NCBI RefSeq assembly: GCF_001612965.1
Contig: NZ_BDBL01000005.1
Span: forward strand, 62,001-126,000
Length of the DNA: 64,000 nucleotides
Origin: Nocardia kruczakiae NBRC 101016
GTDB taxonomy: Bacteria; Actinomycetota; Actinomycetes; Mycobacteriales; Mycobacteriaceae
Reading direction: 5' to 3'
In this document: one piece after another, positions 1 through 11,400 of the stretch
Layout of the letters: the number at the start of each line of letters is the position of its first letter
How positions within the stretch are numbered: position 1 is the first letter of the stretch
Made by a program: the position numbers and the translations under genes
Notes under the pieces: model-generated
What the model was told of the DNA's origin: nothing
Databases searched by the model: none
The model's input: the letters and a program-made list of their open reading frames with translations, nothing else

Positions 1-1646
1 CCGAGGTCGGCTTCGGCACACCGGTGGTGCTGCACCTGTTCTATGTGGTCAAGATCTGCCTCTACATCCTCGGCGGCTGGCTGTTCGCGCTGAGCACCAG
101 CGGCATCGACGGATTCACAGATGTCGGCAGCTGGTGGTCGGAACCGATCGTGTTCGAAAAGGTCGTGCTCTACACGATGCTGTTCGAAGTGATCGGGCTC
201 GGCTGCGGATTCGGCCCGCTCAACAACCGCTACTTCCCGCCGATGGGATCGATCCTGTACTGGCTGCGGCCCGGCACGATCCGGCTCCCACCGTGGCCGC
301 GCGTCGTCCCGCTCACCCGCGGCACCACGCGCACCCCGGTCGACGCCGCGCTCTACGCGCTGCTGCTGGCGGTACTGCTGTGGGCGCTGCTGTCCGACGG
401 CACCGGCTCGATCCCCGCCCTCGACACGAATGTCGGACTCCTGCCGGCCTGGCACGTCGGCCTCGTCGTGACCGTGCTGGCGGTGCTGGGACTGCGCGAC
501 AAGGTGATCTTCCTGGCCGCGCGCGGCGAGGTGTACGGCTCGCTCGCGGTGGCGTTCCTGTTCGGCGGCGCCGACGCGATCCTCGCCGCCGAACTCGTCT
601 TCGTCGTCATCTGGATGGGTGCGGCGACCTCGAAACTGAACCGGCACTTCCCGTTCGTGGTCTCGACCATGATGTCCAACAGCCCGATCGTGCGCCCGCG
701 CTGGTTGAAGCGGCGCTTCTTCGCCGACTTCCCCGACGACCTGCGCCCGGGACGGTTGTCACGGTTGGTCGCCCACAGCGGCACCGCGGTGGAGATGTGC
801 GCGCCGATCGTGCTGTTCTTCTCCCACGGCGGCTGGCCCACCGCGGTGGCCGCGGTGATCCTGCTGTGCTTCCACCTGGCGATCCTCACCGCCATCCCGA
901 TGGGCGTGCCGCTCGAGTGGAATGTGTTCATGATCTTCGGGCTCGGGGTGCTGTTCGTCGCCCACGCCGACATCGGCTTCGCCGCCGCGGAACACCCGTG
1001 GCTGCCGGTGCTGCTGTTCGCGGTGCTCGTCGCGATCGTGATCACCGGCAACCTGCTGCCCTCGAAGATCTCGTTCCTGCCCGGTATGCGCTACTACGCC
1101 GGCAACTGGGACACCACGGTGTGGTGCGTCAAACCCTCGGCGGCGCAGAAGATCGACCGCAACATCGTCGCGATCGCCAGCATGCCGCAGGCGCAGATGG
1201 AGCGCTACTACGGCAAGGACCGAGCCCAGATCCCGCTGTATCTCGGCTACGCCTTCCGCGCCATGAACACCCACGGCCGCGCCCTGTTCACCCTCGTGCA
1301 CCGCGCCATGCCCGCCGGCCGCGAAGACGAATACACCATCACCGACGGCGAACGCATCTGCAGCACCGCCATCGGCTGGAACTTCGGCGACGGGCACATG
1401 CACAACGAACAACTCATCGCCGCCCTGCAACAGCGCTGCCGCTTCGAACCCGGCGAAGTCCGGATCGTGCTGCTCGACGCCCAGCCCATCCACACCCAGG
1501 TGCAGGCCTACCGCCTCGTCGACGCCGCCACCGGCGAATTCGAAAGGGGCACAGTACGAGTCGCCGACATGGTCGAAAGCCAGCCGTGGGCCGACAACCT
1601 GCCCGTCCACGTCACCAGCACCGCGGGCCCGACCGTGCCCGCCTGA
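1..1646 (+). CDS. DUF3556 family transmembrane protein, 5' end outside the window
   Basis: The frame is open from the first bases (codons from position 3) and reads straight into a GTPVVLHLFY... stretch, which in this family is internal, so the true start lies upstream. About 547 residues are visible. The first two thirds hold many hydrophobic helices (for example LLLAVLLWALL and LLFAVLVAIVI), and the last third is a soluble domain. The pattern fits the DUF3556 membrane proteins of mycobacteria and nocardiae, whose biochemical role I do not know. The neighbour, a propeller protein, starts 35 bases downstream on the same strand and may be cotranscribed. Family assignment is from memory of conserved motifs. 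Confidence 0.75.
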   Translation, partial: EVGFGTPVVLHLFYVVKICLYILGGWLFALSTSGIDGFTDVGSWWSEPIVFEKVVLYTMLFEVIGLGCGFGPLNNRYFPPMGSILYWLRPGTIRLPPWPRVVPLTRGTTRTPVDAALYALLLAVLLWALLSDGTGSIPALDTNVGLLPAWHVGLVVTVLAVLGLRDKVIFLAARGEVYGSLAVAFLFGGADAILAAELVFVVIWMGAATSKLNRHFPFVVSTMMSNSPIVRPRWLKRRFFADFPDDLRPGRLSRLVAHSGTAVEMCAPIVLFFSHGGWPTAVAAVILLCFHLAILTAIPMGVPLEWNVFMIFGLGVLFVAHADIGFAAAEHPWLPVLLFAVLVAIVITGNLLPSKISFLPGMRYYAGNWDTTVWCVKPSAAQKIDRNIVAIASMPQAQMERYYGKDRAQIPLYLGYAFRAMNTHGRALFTLVHRAMPAGREDEYTITDGERICSTAIGWNFGDGHMHNEQLIAALQQRCRFEPGEVRIVLLDAQPIHTQVQAYRLVDAATGEFERGTVRVADMVESQPWADNLPVHVTSTAGPTVPA

Positions 1647-1681
1647 CACCAGCGCGAGCCCGGGCGTGGGTATGGTGAGTC

Positions 1682-2677
1682 ATGTCTTTCCAGCCGACCC
1701 GTTGGACTCCCCCGCCGGCGCCCGCCCGGGCCCGCGCCCCGCACAGCGAACCGCCCATGCCCGAGCTGCGGCTGCTCGACCTGCCCGGCGCCGGTCCCGA
1801 GGACGTGGTACTCGCCCCCGACGGGCGGATCCTCACCGGCATCGCCGACGGCGCCGTCCTCGCCGTCGACCCGGCCACCGGCGCGGTCGAGCAGATCGCC
1901 CACACCGGCGGCCGCCCCCTGGGCCTGCACGCCGAGGCCGACGGATCGCTGCTGATCTGCGACGCCGAGCGCGGACTGCTGCGCCTGGACCGCCCGCACG
2001 GCACCCTGGAAACCCTCTGCGACCAGGTCGACGGCGTGCCGCTGAACTTCGCCAGCAACGTCGTCGCCGACACCGACGGCACCGTGTACTTCTCCGAATC
2101 CACCCGCCGCTACCCGCTCGACGACTACATGGGCGACATCCTCGAACACTCCGGCACCGGCCGGCTGTTGCGCCGCACCCCCGGCGGCGAGGTCGAAACA
2201 CTCGTCGACGGACTGCAATTCGCCAACGGCATCGTGCTGGCCCCCGACCGCTCCTGCGTGCTGGTCGCCGAAACCGGCGGCTACCGCATCGCCCGCCACC
2301 ACCTCACCGGACCCCGCGCCGGCCACACCGACTACCTCGTGGAAAACCTCCCCGGCTGCCCCGACAATCTCGGGCTCGGCAGCGACGGCCACATCTGGGT
2401 CGCGCTCGTCACACCGCGAAACCCCATCCTGGACAGGCTGCTTCCGCTACCCGGCGTGCTGCGCCACATCGTGCGCGCCATCCCGCCCGCACTGCAGCCG
2501 AAACCTGCCCGCACCGTCTGGGTGCAGGCCTACGACTTCGACGGCGCCCTCGTCCACGACCTGCAACGCGAAGCCGACCGGTACGCGATGGTCACCGGCG
2601 TCGCCGAATCTGGCGGCACCCTGTACCTGGGCAGCCTCAGCGAACCGGCGATCGCGGTGGTGCGCCTGCCCTCGTGA
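1682..2677 (+). CDS. SMP-30/strictosidine synthase-like six-bladed beta-propeller protein
   Basis: A 331-residue protein with recurring blade motifs: GPEDVVLAPDGRILTG, GRPLGLHAEADGSLLICDAE, NFASNVVADTDGTVYFSEST, FANGIVLAPDRSCVLVAETG and NLGLGSDGHIWVALV. These are typical of the SMP-30/gluconolactonase and strictosidine-synthase-like group, which are metal-dependent lactonases or esterases. Many bacterial members have no known substrate. The ATG at 1682 has a GGTGAG just upstream. An internal ATG at 1757 starts at the conserved core but has no ribosome site, so the 25-residue Pro/Arg-rich leader is kept tentatively. No signal peptide is evident. It lies 35 bases after the DUF3556 gene. Confidence 0.75.
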   Translation: MSFQPTRWTPPPAPARARAPHSEPPMPELRLLDLPGAGPEDVVLAPDGRILTGIADGAVLAVDPATGAVEQIAHTGGRPLGLHAEADGSLLICDAERGLLRLDRPHGTLETLCDQVDGVPLNFASNVVADTDGTVYFSESTRRYPLDDYMGDILEHSGTGRLLRRTPGGEVETLVDGLQFANGIVLAPDRSCVLVAETGGYRIARHHLTGPRAGHTDYLVENLPGCPDNLGLGSDGHIWVALVTPRNPILDRLLPLPGVLRHIVRAIPPALQPKPARTVWVQAYDFDGALVHDLQREADRYAMVTGVAESGGTLYLGSLSEPAIAVVRLPS

Positions 2678-2713
2678 GGCGAGTGTGGCGAAAGCCGATG
2701 CGCTGCAACTTTT

Positions 2714-4414
2714 TTACTGGCGTCCCAGTGTCCCGGTGATGGCGCCGATCGGACCGGTCATCGAATAGGCGACGGTGCGATCCGGGTTCAGCGTCAGGGT
2801 GGAGGATTGGCCGTCGTCCATACAGGTCGGCCCCGACACCAAGCGGGCGCGCAGCGTGATCACCGACTCGCTCGCCGAGGTGAGGGTTTCGGCGCGCCGG
2901 CAAGTGACACCACTGGTCCGGCCGGTATTGCTCGCACTGCCCAGTTCCGTGCCCACCGCGCCCGCGCGCAGGGTGACGACGATGTCGTAGGTGGCCAGCC
3001 CGTCGGTCGCGGTGCCCTTCCACGTGCCCGCGTAATCGGCGGGCAGCGCCGACAACTCGCTCGCCGCGGCCGTCGTCTCGGCCGTCGCCTCCGCCGTCGA
3101 CGTCTCCTCGAAAACGCCGGTCTCGACCGAGGTTTCGGTGCCGGCTGCCGATCCCGGACCGTCCGACGACGCGCTGCGGAAGGCGAGCGTGGCACTGATC
3201 ACCGCCGCGGCCACCAACAGCACCGCCACGCATCCGATCACGACCACCCGGCGCCGCACGGGCGGTGGCGACGGCGCACCGGGCCATGAACCCGACTGCC
3301 CGGGCATGCCGGTGTTCATGGGTCGACCCGGCATATCGGGTGAGGGCCGGCCCGTCTCGCCCGGACGTGATCGCCGAACGGTCGGCTGGGAAGCCTCGCT
3401 CGGCGCAACGGGCGTGTGCGGACGCCCGGCACCGGTCCGGCCCGCCGATCCGATCAGCGTCGAGGGAAGTTCGGGCGTCCCGGCCGGCGGTGACGGAATG
3501 TGCGGTGACGGAATGTGCGGCGCCGGGCCGGAATCCAGACCCAGCAGCATCACCGCCTGCCGGCTGATCGCCTCCAGGATCGGTCCCGGCAACCACCCCG
3601 AGCGGGCGTCACCCAGAGCCGCGCACTGTCTTTCGATATCGGCGGGCGTCGGGCGATTACCGGGCTGTTTGTCCAGACATGCCCCCGCGATCGGACGCAA
3701 TGCCGCCGGAAGGCCGTCGAGCCGAGCCGGTTCCTGCATCACCCGCCACAGCATCGGTATCGAATCACCCGAACCGAAGGGCCCGCTGCCGCTGGCGGCA
3801 TACACCAGTACTCCGCCGAGCGCGAACACATCGACCGCCGGCCCCACCGGCGCATCGCCCGAAATATGTTCCGGCGCCATATATCCCGGCGAACCGATCA
3901 CCTTGCCGGTCGTGGTGAGCGAATCGTCGTCGACGGCGCGGGCGATGCCGAAATCGATCAGCCGCGGACCGTCGAGGGTCAGCAGCACGTTGGACGGCTT
4001 CAGGTCGCGGTGCACCACTCCGGCCGCGTGCACATCGGCCAGCGCCCGCGCCAAACCCGCCGCCAGCGGCACCAGCGCCGATTCCGGCAGCGGCCCGAAC
4101 GAGTCCACGGCCTCACGCAACGACAACCCCGCCACATACCCGGTCGCCAGCCACGGCCGCTGCGCCTCCACATCGGCATCCAGAACCGGGACCGCGTGCG
4201 CACCCGTCACCCGGCGCGCGGCGGCCACCTCCCGCCGGAATCGGGTGCGGAACTCGGGATCATCGGACAGATCCGGGCGTACCACCTTCACCGCGACGGT
4301 GCGGCCACCGGCGTTGCGGCCCAGATAGACCCGGCCCATCCCCCCGGCGCCGAGCACCCCGAGCAGACGGTACGGGCCGATGGTCGCCGGATCACCGGAC
4401 TCCAATGGGAGCAT
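2714..4414 (-). CDS. Receptor-type serine/threonine protein kinase
   Basis: A 566-residue Hanks-type kinase. Residues 10-270 form the kinase domain: glycine loop GAGGMG (22-27), catalytic Lys43 in [13 protein letters not shown] with Asp137, DFG at 154-156, and an activation segment rich in Thr ([16 protein letters not shown], 167-182). A Pro-rich linker (about 295-388) leads to one transmembrane helix (389-412). The outer domain (about 455-566) is beta-rich and has two cysteines (505, 531) that could form a disulfide. No PASTA repeats are present. The open frame runs further upstream, but the ATG at 4414 follows AAGGAA at a good distance and begins at the usual [10 protein letters not shown] core. 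The external ligand is unknown. It is convergent with the propeller gene. Confidence 0.9.
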   Translation of the reverse strand: MLPLESGDPATIGPYRLLGVLGAGGMGRVYLGRNAGGRTVAVKVVRPDLSDDPEFRTRFRREVAAARRVTGAHAVPVLDADVEAQRPWLATGYVAGLSLREAVDSFGPLPESALVPLAAGLARALADVHAAGVVHRDLKPSNVLLTLDGPRLIDFGIARAVDDDSLTTTGKVIGSPGYMAPEHISGDAPVGPAVDVFALGGVLVYAASGSGPFGSGDSIPMLWRVMQEPARLDGLPAALRPIAGACLDKQPGNRPTPADIERQCAALGDARSGWLPGPILEAISRQAVMLLGLDSGPAPHIPSPHIPSPPAGTPELPSTLIGSAGRTGAGRPHTPVAPSEASQPTVRRSRPGETGRPSPDMPGRPMNTGMPGQSGSWPGAPSPPPVRRRVVVIGCVAVLLVAAAVISATLAFRSASSDGPGSAAGTETSVETGVFEETSTAEATAETTAAASELSALPADYAGTWKGTATDGLATYDIVVTLRAGAVGTELGSASNTGRTSGVTCRRAETLTSASESVITLRARLVSGPTCMDDGQSSTLTLNPDRTVAYSMTGPIGAITGTLGRQ

Positions 4415-4511
4415 CTGGGCTCGTCGTTCCTTCCCGGCCGTGCCTGCCGCATGCGGGCTCGCTCGATCACACACGAGCGCGGCATCCGCCGCAAGCCGTA
4501 GCTCGGGTGGC

Positions 4512-5828
4512 TCAGGTCGGCTGCGGAACCGGTTCCTCGTCGGCGGCGTCGGGAACCTCGGTACCGGCCAGCGAAACCCCTGCGGTCTCCCGCAGGAAGA
4601 ACCACGCCACCAGACCCACCAGGCACGCCCCGACCATGTAATAGGCGGGGAACAGATGCCAGCCGGTGGCATCGATGACCGACTCGTTGATCAGCGGCGC
4701 GGTACCACCGAACGCGGCGGTGGAGATGTTGTAGCCCAACGCGAATCCCGCGTACCGCACCTGCGTCGGGAAGATCGCCGGGAACGTCGCCGAAATCGTC
4801 GACAGCTGCGGAACATACAGCAGGCCGAGCACGACGAAGCCGACGATCGCCCACGCCGCGCCCTGACCCATCAGCCAGTACATGGGGATCGCCAGCAGCG
4901 CCAGCCCCACCAGCGACACCAGCCACATCGGCCGCCGGCCCACCCGGTCGGAGATCGCACCCGAGATCGGCAGCACCAGCGCCATCACGATCTGACCGAT
5001 CAGCACCATCGCCGTGGTCTCGGAATCGCCCATACCCAAGGTGTTGTGCAGATAGGTCGGCTGATACGCCAGCAGCGTGTAGTTGACGACGTTGAGCGCG
5101 ACCACCAGCCCGGCGATGGTCAGCAGTTCGCGGCGGTAGTCGCGCAGCAGAATCCGCAACCCGCCCTGGGCCTTCTGATGCTCGGCGACCTCGGTGAACA
5201 CCGGCGATTCGTCGAGCTTGCTGCGCAGATACCACCCGATCAGGCCCAGCGGCACCGCCAGCAGGAACGGGATGCGCCAGCCCCACGATTCCATCGCGCT
5301 ATCGGAGAGCAGAACCTGCAGGATCAGTACCACCGTGGAGCCACCGACGAATCCGGACAGCGTGCCGAATTCGAGGAAGCTGCCGAGGAATCCGCGGCGG
5401 CGCTCATCGGTCGATTCCGCGATATAGGTGGCCGCGCCACCGTATTCGCCGCCGGTCGAGAAACCCTGCACGACGCGCAACAGGATCAGCAGAATCGGCG
5501 CGGCGATACCCACCGCCGAATGGGTGGGCAGGATGCCGATGCAGCCCGTGGCCGCGGCCATCAGCAGGATCGTGGTCGCCAGCACGACTTTGCGGCCCAC
5601 CCGGTCGCCGAGCGGACCCCACACCATGCCGCCGATCGGGCGCAGCACGAACGAGATCGCGAAACCGAGCAGTGTGCCCAGGGTGCCCAGCGAACCGGGG
5701 AAGAACGCGTCGGTCAGATAGGAAGCCGTGGCCGCGTAGACGCCGTAGTCGTACCACTCGGTGGCGTTACCCATGGCCGCGGCGGCCACCGAACGTCGTT
5801 GCTGGGCGTGCGGCAGGCTGGTGCTCAC
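4512..5828 (-). CDS. MFS transporter, metabolite:H+ symporter (MHS, ProP-like) family
   Basis: A 438-residue polytopic membrane protein with about 12 hydrophobic helices. It carries the MHS signatures [12 protein letters not shown] near the N-terminus, the loop 2-3 motif GDRVGRK, a second DRVGRRP in the C-terminal half, and [16 protein letters not shown] in helix 4. MHS proteins import osmolytes, amino acids or organic acids (proline/betaine, citrate, ketoglutarate) with protons; the substrate cannot be read from sequence. The GTG start is preceded by GAGGAG. It is divergent from the APC permease gene across 372 bases and upstream of the kinase on the same strand with a 97-base gap. Confidence 0.9.
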   Translation of the reverse strand: MSTSLPHAQQRRSVAAAAMGNATEWYDYGVYAATASYLTDAFFPGSLGTLGTLLGFAISFVLRPIGGMVWGPLGDRVGRKVVLATTILLMAAATGCIGILPTHSAVGIAAPILLILLRVVQGFSTGGEYGGAATYIAESTDERRRGFLGSFLEFGTLSGFVGGSTVVLILQVLLSDSAMESWGWRIPFLLAVPLGLIGWYLRSKLDESPVFTEVAEHQKAQGGLRILLRDYRRELLTIAGLVVALNVVNYTLLAYQPTYLHNTLGMGDSETTAMVLIGQIVMALVLPISGAISDRVGRRPMWLVSLVGLALLAIPMYWLMGQGAAWAIVGFVVLGLLYVPQLSTISATFPAIFPTQVRYAGFALGYNISTAAFGGTAPLINESVIDATGWHLFPAYYMVGACLVGLVAWFFLRETAGVSLAGTEVPDAADEEPVPQPT

Positions 5829-6200
5829 GCGCGCTACTCCTCACCTGTTTTCGGTTGCTGCGCGCCCGGACGCGAAACTGCGACGAGGGACACGAAGTAC
5901 ACGGGTACCCGGTGGGCGGTCCGGCAAACCGGGCGCCGGCGGCGCGGCCGGCTCGAGCGGTGGGATCCACCTGCGATGATATCGGGGTGGGTGACTCCGC
6001 TCACAGCGCAACGCGCGGCCGGTGAACCGGAGTCACCGGCCGGTACCGCGCCGGATTTGCCGGATATGGTGTCTGATTTGTCGTTTTGCGCTGCGGGGCA
6101 GCGCATCGGGTCCGCGCGATTCCGGTGGCGGCCCACGTACATTGACCCGGATATCGCTGGACTCCGGGATGCCCGGACAGATGCTCCCGAGGGGGACCAC
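5829..6200. other. Gene-free divergent region between two transporter genes
   Basis: This 372-base stretch separates the MFS gene (leftward) from the APC permease gene (rightward) and should hold both promoters. A TTGACC at 6142-6147 could be a -35 element for the permease, with a weak -10 (CGGGAT) 17 bases on. It also contains the inverted repeat listed separately at 6017-6041. The open frames here on both strands have no ribosome site or recognisable product. Confidence 0.5.
6017..6041. repeat. Inverted repeat, 9-base arms
   Basis: Arms GGCCGGTGA and TCACCGGCC are perfectly complementary with a 7-base spacer. It lies between two divergent transporter genes, about 160-190 bases from either start, so it could be an operator or an RNA hairpin. 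Nothing in the sequence decides between them. Confidence 0.5.
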
Positions 6201-8168
6201 GTGACCGCCACCGCCACCGGACGACCGCGTTCGGCTTTGACGGATTGGTTGCTGCAGGGCGCCGACGAGGACCGCTACTCCCACCATCCCGGCCCGATGG
6301 TGAAGCAGGCCGAAGAACAGCACCAACGGTCGTGGTGGCAGGTGATGTGCCTGACCGGCGTCGACTACTTCTCCACTCTCGGCTATCAGCCCGGCATCGC
6401 CGCCCTGGCCGCCGGTGTGCTGTCCCCGCTGGCGACGCTGGTCCTGGTCGCGCTGACGTTGCTGGGTGCGCTGCCGGTGTATCGGCGGGTGGCCCGCGAA
6501 TCCCCGCACGGCGGCGGGTCGCTGGCCATGTTCGCCGATATCCTGCCCCGTTGGACCGGCAAACTGTTCATCCTGGTCCTGCTCGGATTCGCCGCCACCG
6601 ACTTCGTGATCACGATGACGCTGTCGGCGGCCGACGGCGCGGCCCACATCGTCGAGAACCCGTTCGTGCCGCACGCGCTGCGCGGGCACGGCCTGGCGAT
6701 CACCCTCACCCTGCTGGCGCTTTTGGCGGCGATCTTCCTCAAGGGATTCGCCGAGGCGATCCGGATCGCGATCGGGCTGGTCGGGGTCTATCTGGCCTTG
6801 AATCTGGTCGTCGCGGTCGTCGGCGTGTGGAAGGTCGCCACCGCCTCGCACCTGGTCGTGGACTGGGGCCACGCCATGACCGCCCAGCACGGCAGCGTTT
6901 TCGCGATGGTGGGCATCTCGCTGCTCGTGTTCCCCAAACTCGCGCTCGGACTGTCGGGATTCGAAACCGGAGTGGCGGTGATGCCGCAGATCAAGGGCGG
7001 GCCCGACGACACCGAGGAGCACCCGGAACGCCGCATCCTCGGCGCGCGCACACTGCTGACCACCGCCGCGCTGATCATGAGCGCATTCCTGCTCGTCACC
7101 AGCTTCATCACCGTGGTGCTGATCCCGGAACGCGAATTCGAATCCGGCGGATCCGCCAACGGCCGCGCACTCGCCTATCTGGCCCACCAATACCTGGGCA
7201 ACGGCTTCGGCACCGTCTACGACATCTCCACCATCGCCATCCTGTGGTTCGCCGGCGCCTCGGCCATGGCCGGACTGCTCAACCTCGTGCCGCGCTATCT
7301 GCCCCGCTACGGCATGGCGCCGGAATGGGCGCGCGCCACCCGGCCGCTGGTGCTGGTGTTCGCGGTGATCGCCTTCGGCATCACCTGGTACTTCGACGCC
7401 GACGTCGACGCCCAGGGCGGCGCCTACGCCACCGGCGTGCTGGTGCTGATCACCTCCGCCGCCGTCGCCGTCACCCTGTCCGCGGCGCGGAAACATCAGC
7501 GCGGCAAAGCTTTCGGATTCGGCGTCGTGGCGGCCGTGTTCGTCTACACCACCATCGCCAATATCGTGGAACGCCCCGAGGGCGTGCAACTGGCCTCGCT
7601 GTTCATCATCGCCATCATCGTGGTGTCGTTCGTCTCACGGGCGCGGCGCGCCTTCGAACTACGAGCCATCGAGGTCGACTTCGACGACAAGGCCGCCTGG
7701 CTGATCGACAAGATCGCCGCCTCGGGCACCATCCGCATCGTCACTCACGACGTCGACGACGCGGACGCGCGCCGGGCCGACGACTACCGGCAGAAGGAAG
7801 CCGAACAGCGGATCGAGAGCCACATCCCCGCCAAGGAGCCGATCCTGTTCCTCGAGGTGATCATCAAGGACGCCTCGGAATTCTCCACCGACCTGCACGT
7901 CGGCGCGGTCGAAATCGATTGCTACAAGATTCTTTCCGTCGAAGCCGCCGCCGTGCCCAACTCGATCGCCGCGATCCTGCTCGCCATCCGCGACCGCACC
8001 GGCATGAACCCGCACGTGTATTTCGAATGGACCGAAGGCAATCCGCTGCTCAACCTGCTGAAATTCCTGTTCGTCGGTGAGGGCGAGGTGGCGCCGGTAA
8101 CCCGGGAGATCCTGCGCCGCGCCGTCGCCGACCCCAATCAGCGCCCGCACGTCCACGTCGACAGCTGA
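6201..8168 (+). CDS. APC-family amino acid permease with large cytosolic C-terminal domain
   Basis: A 655-residue protein. After about 50 soluble residues it has 12 or so membrane helices up to about residue 470, beginning with [14 protein letters not shown], the unwound helix-1 region typical of APC transporters. A soluble tail of about 190 residues follows (from [15 protein letters not shown]). The family imports amino acids or polyamines; the substrate is not predictable. The reading frame is open far upstream, but the GTG at 6201 follows GGGGGA and fits the protein's conserved start. An ATG at 6298 is an alternative. A hairpin at 8176-8196 follows the stop and probably ends transcription. 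Confidence 0.85.
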   Translation: MTATATGRPRSALTDWLLQGADEDRYSHHPGPMVKQAEEQHQRSWWQVMCLTGVDYFSTLGYQPGIAALAAGVLSPLATLVLVALTLLGALPVYRRVARESPHGGGSLAMFADILPRWTGKLFILVLLGFAATDFVITMTLSAADGAAHIVENPFVPHALRGHGLAITLTLLALLAAIFLKGFAEAIRIAIGLVGVYLALNLVVAVVGVWKVATASHLVVDWGHAMTAQHGSVFAMVGISLLVFPKLALGLSGFETGVAVMPQIKGGPDDTEEHPERRILGARTLLTTAALIMSAFLLVTSFITVVLIPEREFESGGSANGRALAYLAHQYLGNGFGTVYDISTIAILWFAGASAMAGLLNLVPRYLPRYGMAPEWARATRPLVLVFAVIAFGITWYFDADVDAQGGAYATGVLVLITSAAVAVTLSAARKHQRGKAFGFGVVAAVFVYTTIANIVERPEGVQLASLFIIAIIVVSFVSRARRAFELRAIEVDFDDKAAWLIDKIAASGTIRIVTHDVDDADARRADDYRQKEAEQRIESHIPAKEPILFLEVIIKDASEFSTDLHVGAVEIDCYKILSVEAAAVPNSIAAILLAIRDRTGMNPHVYFEWTEGNPLLNLLKFLFVGEGEVAPVTREILRRAVADPNQRPHVHVDS

Positions 8169-8175
8169 CCTTGCC

Positions 8176-8196
8176 CCACCCCGGCACACGGGGTGG
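8176..8196 (+). terminator. Hairpin downstream of the APC permease
   Basis: Stem CCACCCC/GGGGTGG (7 pairs, 7-base loop) begins 8 bases after the permease stop. There is no U-run, which is common for actinobacterial terminators. The position suggests it separates the permease from the NRPS operon. Confidence 0.5.
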
Positions 8197-8424
8197 TTCG
8201 CCGCCACCGGGGTTCCTGGCATATCGCGGGCGAACACGCCTGTCGCCCCCGCGGGAGCGAACGCGCGGTTGTGTTGGGACAATAGGGCGGGCCGACGGTG
8301 CGACTGCCGGGGGCTGCGCCGGCCCGGACGCGCGTGAACCGGACAGCTGGTGTTTGCGCAACGGTAACCCCAGTGTGAGACAACCGGACGTCCGATAGCC
8401 GGAACGGGAGAGGCAGGCAGAAAC

Positions 8425-11400
8425 GTGATCGTCGGTTCGCAGTCGGGTGCGGGCGCTACCGATGCGCCGCCCACCGCGCCCTCGGGCAGCGACACGAATG
8501 GTGAGCCCCCCGAAGCCCTGACCGACTCCCGAACCGGCGCAGATATCAGCCCCTCCGGCCCGACGGTGACGGGCACCGACGGGCAGTCGGCCCCGGAGGC
8601 CGGCGACCCGGACGACGAGCAGCGCACGGCGCACGCCCCGGTCTCGCCGCTGCTGCGCGGGGCTGCGGCGGCACAGCCCCGGACACTGGTCGACATCCTC
8701 GCCGAAACAGCACACGCACACCCCGACGCCGATGCCGTCGACGACGGCACCGAGGTGCTGACGTACCAGGAGTTGCTCGCGGCGATCGACGCGTCGGTGG
8801 CCGAGCTGCGGGCGGCGGGTATCCGTCGCGGCGACCGGGTCGGCGTGCGGATCCCGTCGGGCACCGCGCGGCTGTATGTGACCATCCTCGCCGTCCTGCA
8901 CGCCGGGGCCGCCTACGTGCCCGTCGATGCCGACGACCCGGAGGAACGTGCCGACCTGGTCTTCGGCGAGGCCGCGGTCGCCGCGGTCGTCACCGCCGAA
9001 GGCATCACCGCCACGCGCCGAGACGACACAGCCGCCGCGCCGGAAGGCACCGCCCCGCGCGGCGACGACGACCGGGTGGCAGCCGATCCCGACGCGACCG
9101 GCCCCACCGTCGACGACGACGCCTGGATCATCTTCACCTCCGGCTCCACCGGAACCCCCAAAGGTGTCGCGGTCACCCACCGCAACGCCGCCGCCTTCGT
9201 CGACGCCGAAGCGCGAATGTTCCTGCAGCGGGAGCCGATCGGGCCCGGCGACCGGGTGCTGGCCGGACTGTCGGTGGCCTTCGACGCCTCCTGTGAGGAG
9301 ATGTGGCTGGCGTGGCGGCACGGCGCATGCCTGGTTCCGGCGCCGCGCGCGCTGGTGCGCAGCGGGATGGATCTGGGGCCGTGGCTGGTGCGCCGTGAGA
9401 TCAGCATCGTGTCCACCGTGCCCACCCTGGCCGCCATGTGGCCACCCGAGGCGCTCGACGCGGTGCGGCTGCTGATCTTCGGCGGCGAAGCGGTCCCCCC
9501 GGAACTGGCCGAACGGCTCGCCGGCACCGACGACCGCGAGGTGTGGAACACCTACGGGCCCACCGAGGCCACCGTGGTGGCGTGCGCGGCGCAGCTCACC
9601 GGCACCGCGCCGGTGCGCATCGGATTACCGTTGGACGGCTGGGATCTGGCCGTCGTCGACACCGACGGCACGCCGGTCGCCGAAGGGGAATCCGGTGAAC
9701 TGGTCATCGGCGGCGTCGGACTCGCCCGCTACCTCGACCCGGCCAAGGACGCCGAGAAATACGCGCCGATGCCTACCCTCGGGTGGCAGCGCGCCTACCG
9801 CTCCGGCGATATGGTGCGCAACGACCCCGCCGGGCTGATCTTCCTCGGCCGCGCCGACGACCAGGTCAAAGTCGGCGGACGGCGGATCGAACTCGGTGAA
9901 CTCGACGCCGCGCTGCAACATCTGCCCGGCGTCACCGCCGCCGCGGCCGCCGTGCGCACCACCGCCACCGGCACCCCGATCCTCATCGGCTACCTGTCCA
10001 CCGGCGACGACGACATCGATCTGCCGCGCGCGCGGGAACTGCTCGCCGAACGACTGCCCGCCGCCCTCGTGCCCCGCCTGGCCGTCCTCGACGAATTGCC
10101 CACGCGCACATCGGGAAAGGTCGACCGTGACGCGCTGCCGTGGCCACTGCCGGGCGCCGACGGCGAACCCGGCGCGGGACTGGACGGCACCGCGTATTGG
10201 CTTGCGGGACTGTGGCATTCGGTGCTCGGCGCCGACATCGACGGCCTGGATTCGGACTTCTTCGACCTCGGTGGCGGTTCGCTGTCGGCGGCGCAACTGG
10301 TCACCGCGCTGCGCGAACGACTGCCGCAGATCACCGTCGCCGACCTCTACGACCATCCGCGCCTGGGCGCGCTGGCCGAATTCATCGACGCCGCCGCACC
10401 ATCCGAACAGGCACCCACCCGCCACGTCGCCCCGACACCGCGACGCGCGCAATGGATCCAGGTGCTGGCCTCGGTGCCGCTGACCACCCTCACCGGCCTG
10501 CAATGGCTGACCTGGCTCGGCGTGGTCACCAACATCGCCTCCCGCTTCGGCGCGCTGCCGTGGATGCCGGGACTGTCGTGGTGGTGGGCGCTGGCCGGAT
10601 TCGTGCTGTTCATCTCACCGCCCGGCCGGATGGCGATCTGCGTGGCCGGCGCCCGGCTGCTGCTGCGCGGCGTGCGCCCCGGCAGCTACCCGCGCGGCGG
10701 CTCGGTCCATCTGCGCCTGTGGACGGCGGTGCGGCTGGCCGAGGCGGCGGGCGCGGAAAATCTGTCCGGCGCACCGTGGATGGTGCCGTTCGCCCGCGCG
10801 CTCGGGGCACGCATCGGACACGGTGTCGACCTGCACACGCTGCCGCCGGTCACCGGAATGCTCGAACTCGGCGACGGGTGCAGCGTCGAACCGGAAGTGG
10901 ACCTGGCCGGATACTGGATCGACGGCGACCTCGTGTACATCGGGGAGATCCGCATCGGCCCCGGTGCGGTCGTCGGTTCCCGCTCCACGGTGATGCCCGG
11001 CGCGGTGATCGGCAAGAACGCCGTCATCGAACCCGGTTCGGCCGTGTTCGGGAAGGTGAAGGCCGGACAGAGCTGGGCCGGATCGCCCGCGGTGAAAGTC
11101 GGCCCCGCCGAACATCGCTGGCCCGCCACCACACCGCCGCGCGCGGCGCACTGGGTGCTCGCCTTCGGGGTGACCTCGATGCTGCTGTCGGCGCTGCCGG
11201 TGATCGCCCTCGCCGCGGGCGGACTGCTGCTGGCCTGGTGGATCCGCGACGAAACCACCCTGACCGGGGCACTGGCGCACGCGATGCTGATGCTGCCGGT
11301 CGCCGCGCTGATCGTGCTCGCCGTCTTCGCCGCCGTGACCGTCGTCGCGATCCGGGTGCTCTCGATCGGATTGACCGCGGGCTACCATCCGGTGCGCAGC

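Noticed and set aside
4380..6200. Upstream extension of the APC permease frame
   Set aside because: The frame is open but covers the MFS gene on the other strand and has no conserved content; the GTG at 6201 has a ribosome site.
6033..7589. 518-codon open frame on the minus strand over the APC permease gene
   Set aside because: It is His/Gln/Asp-rich shadow coding opposite a conserved membrane protein, with no ribosome site or family motif.
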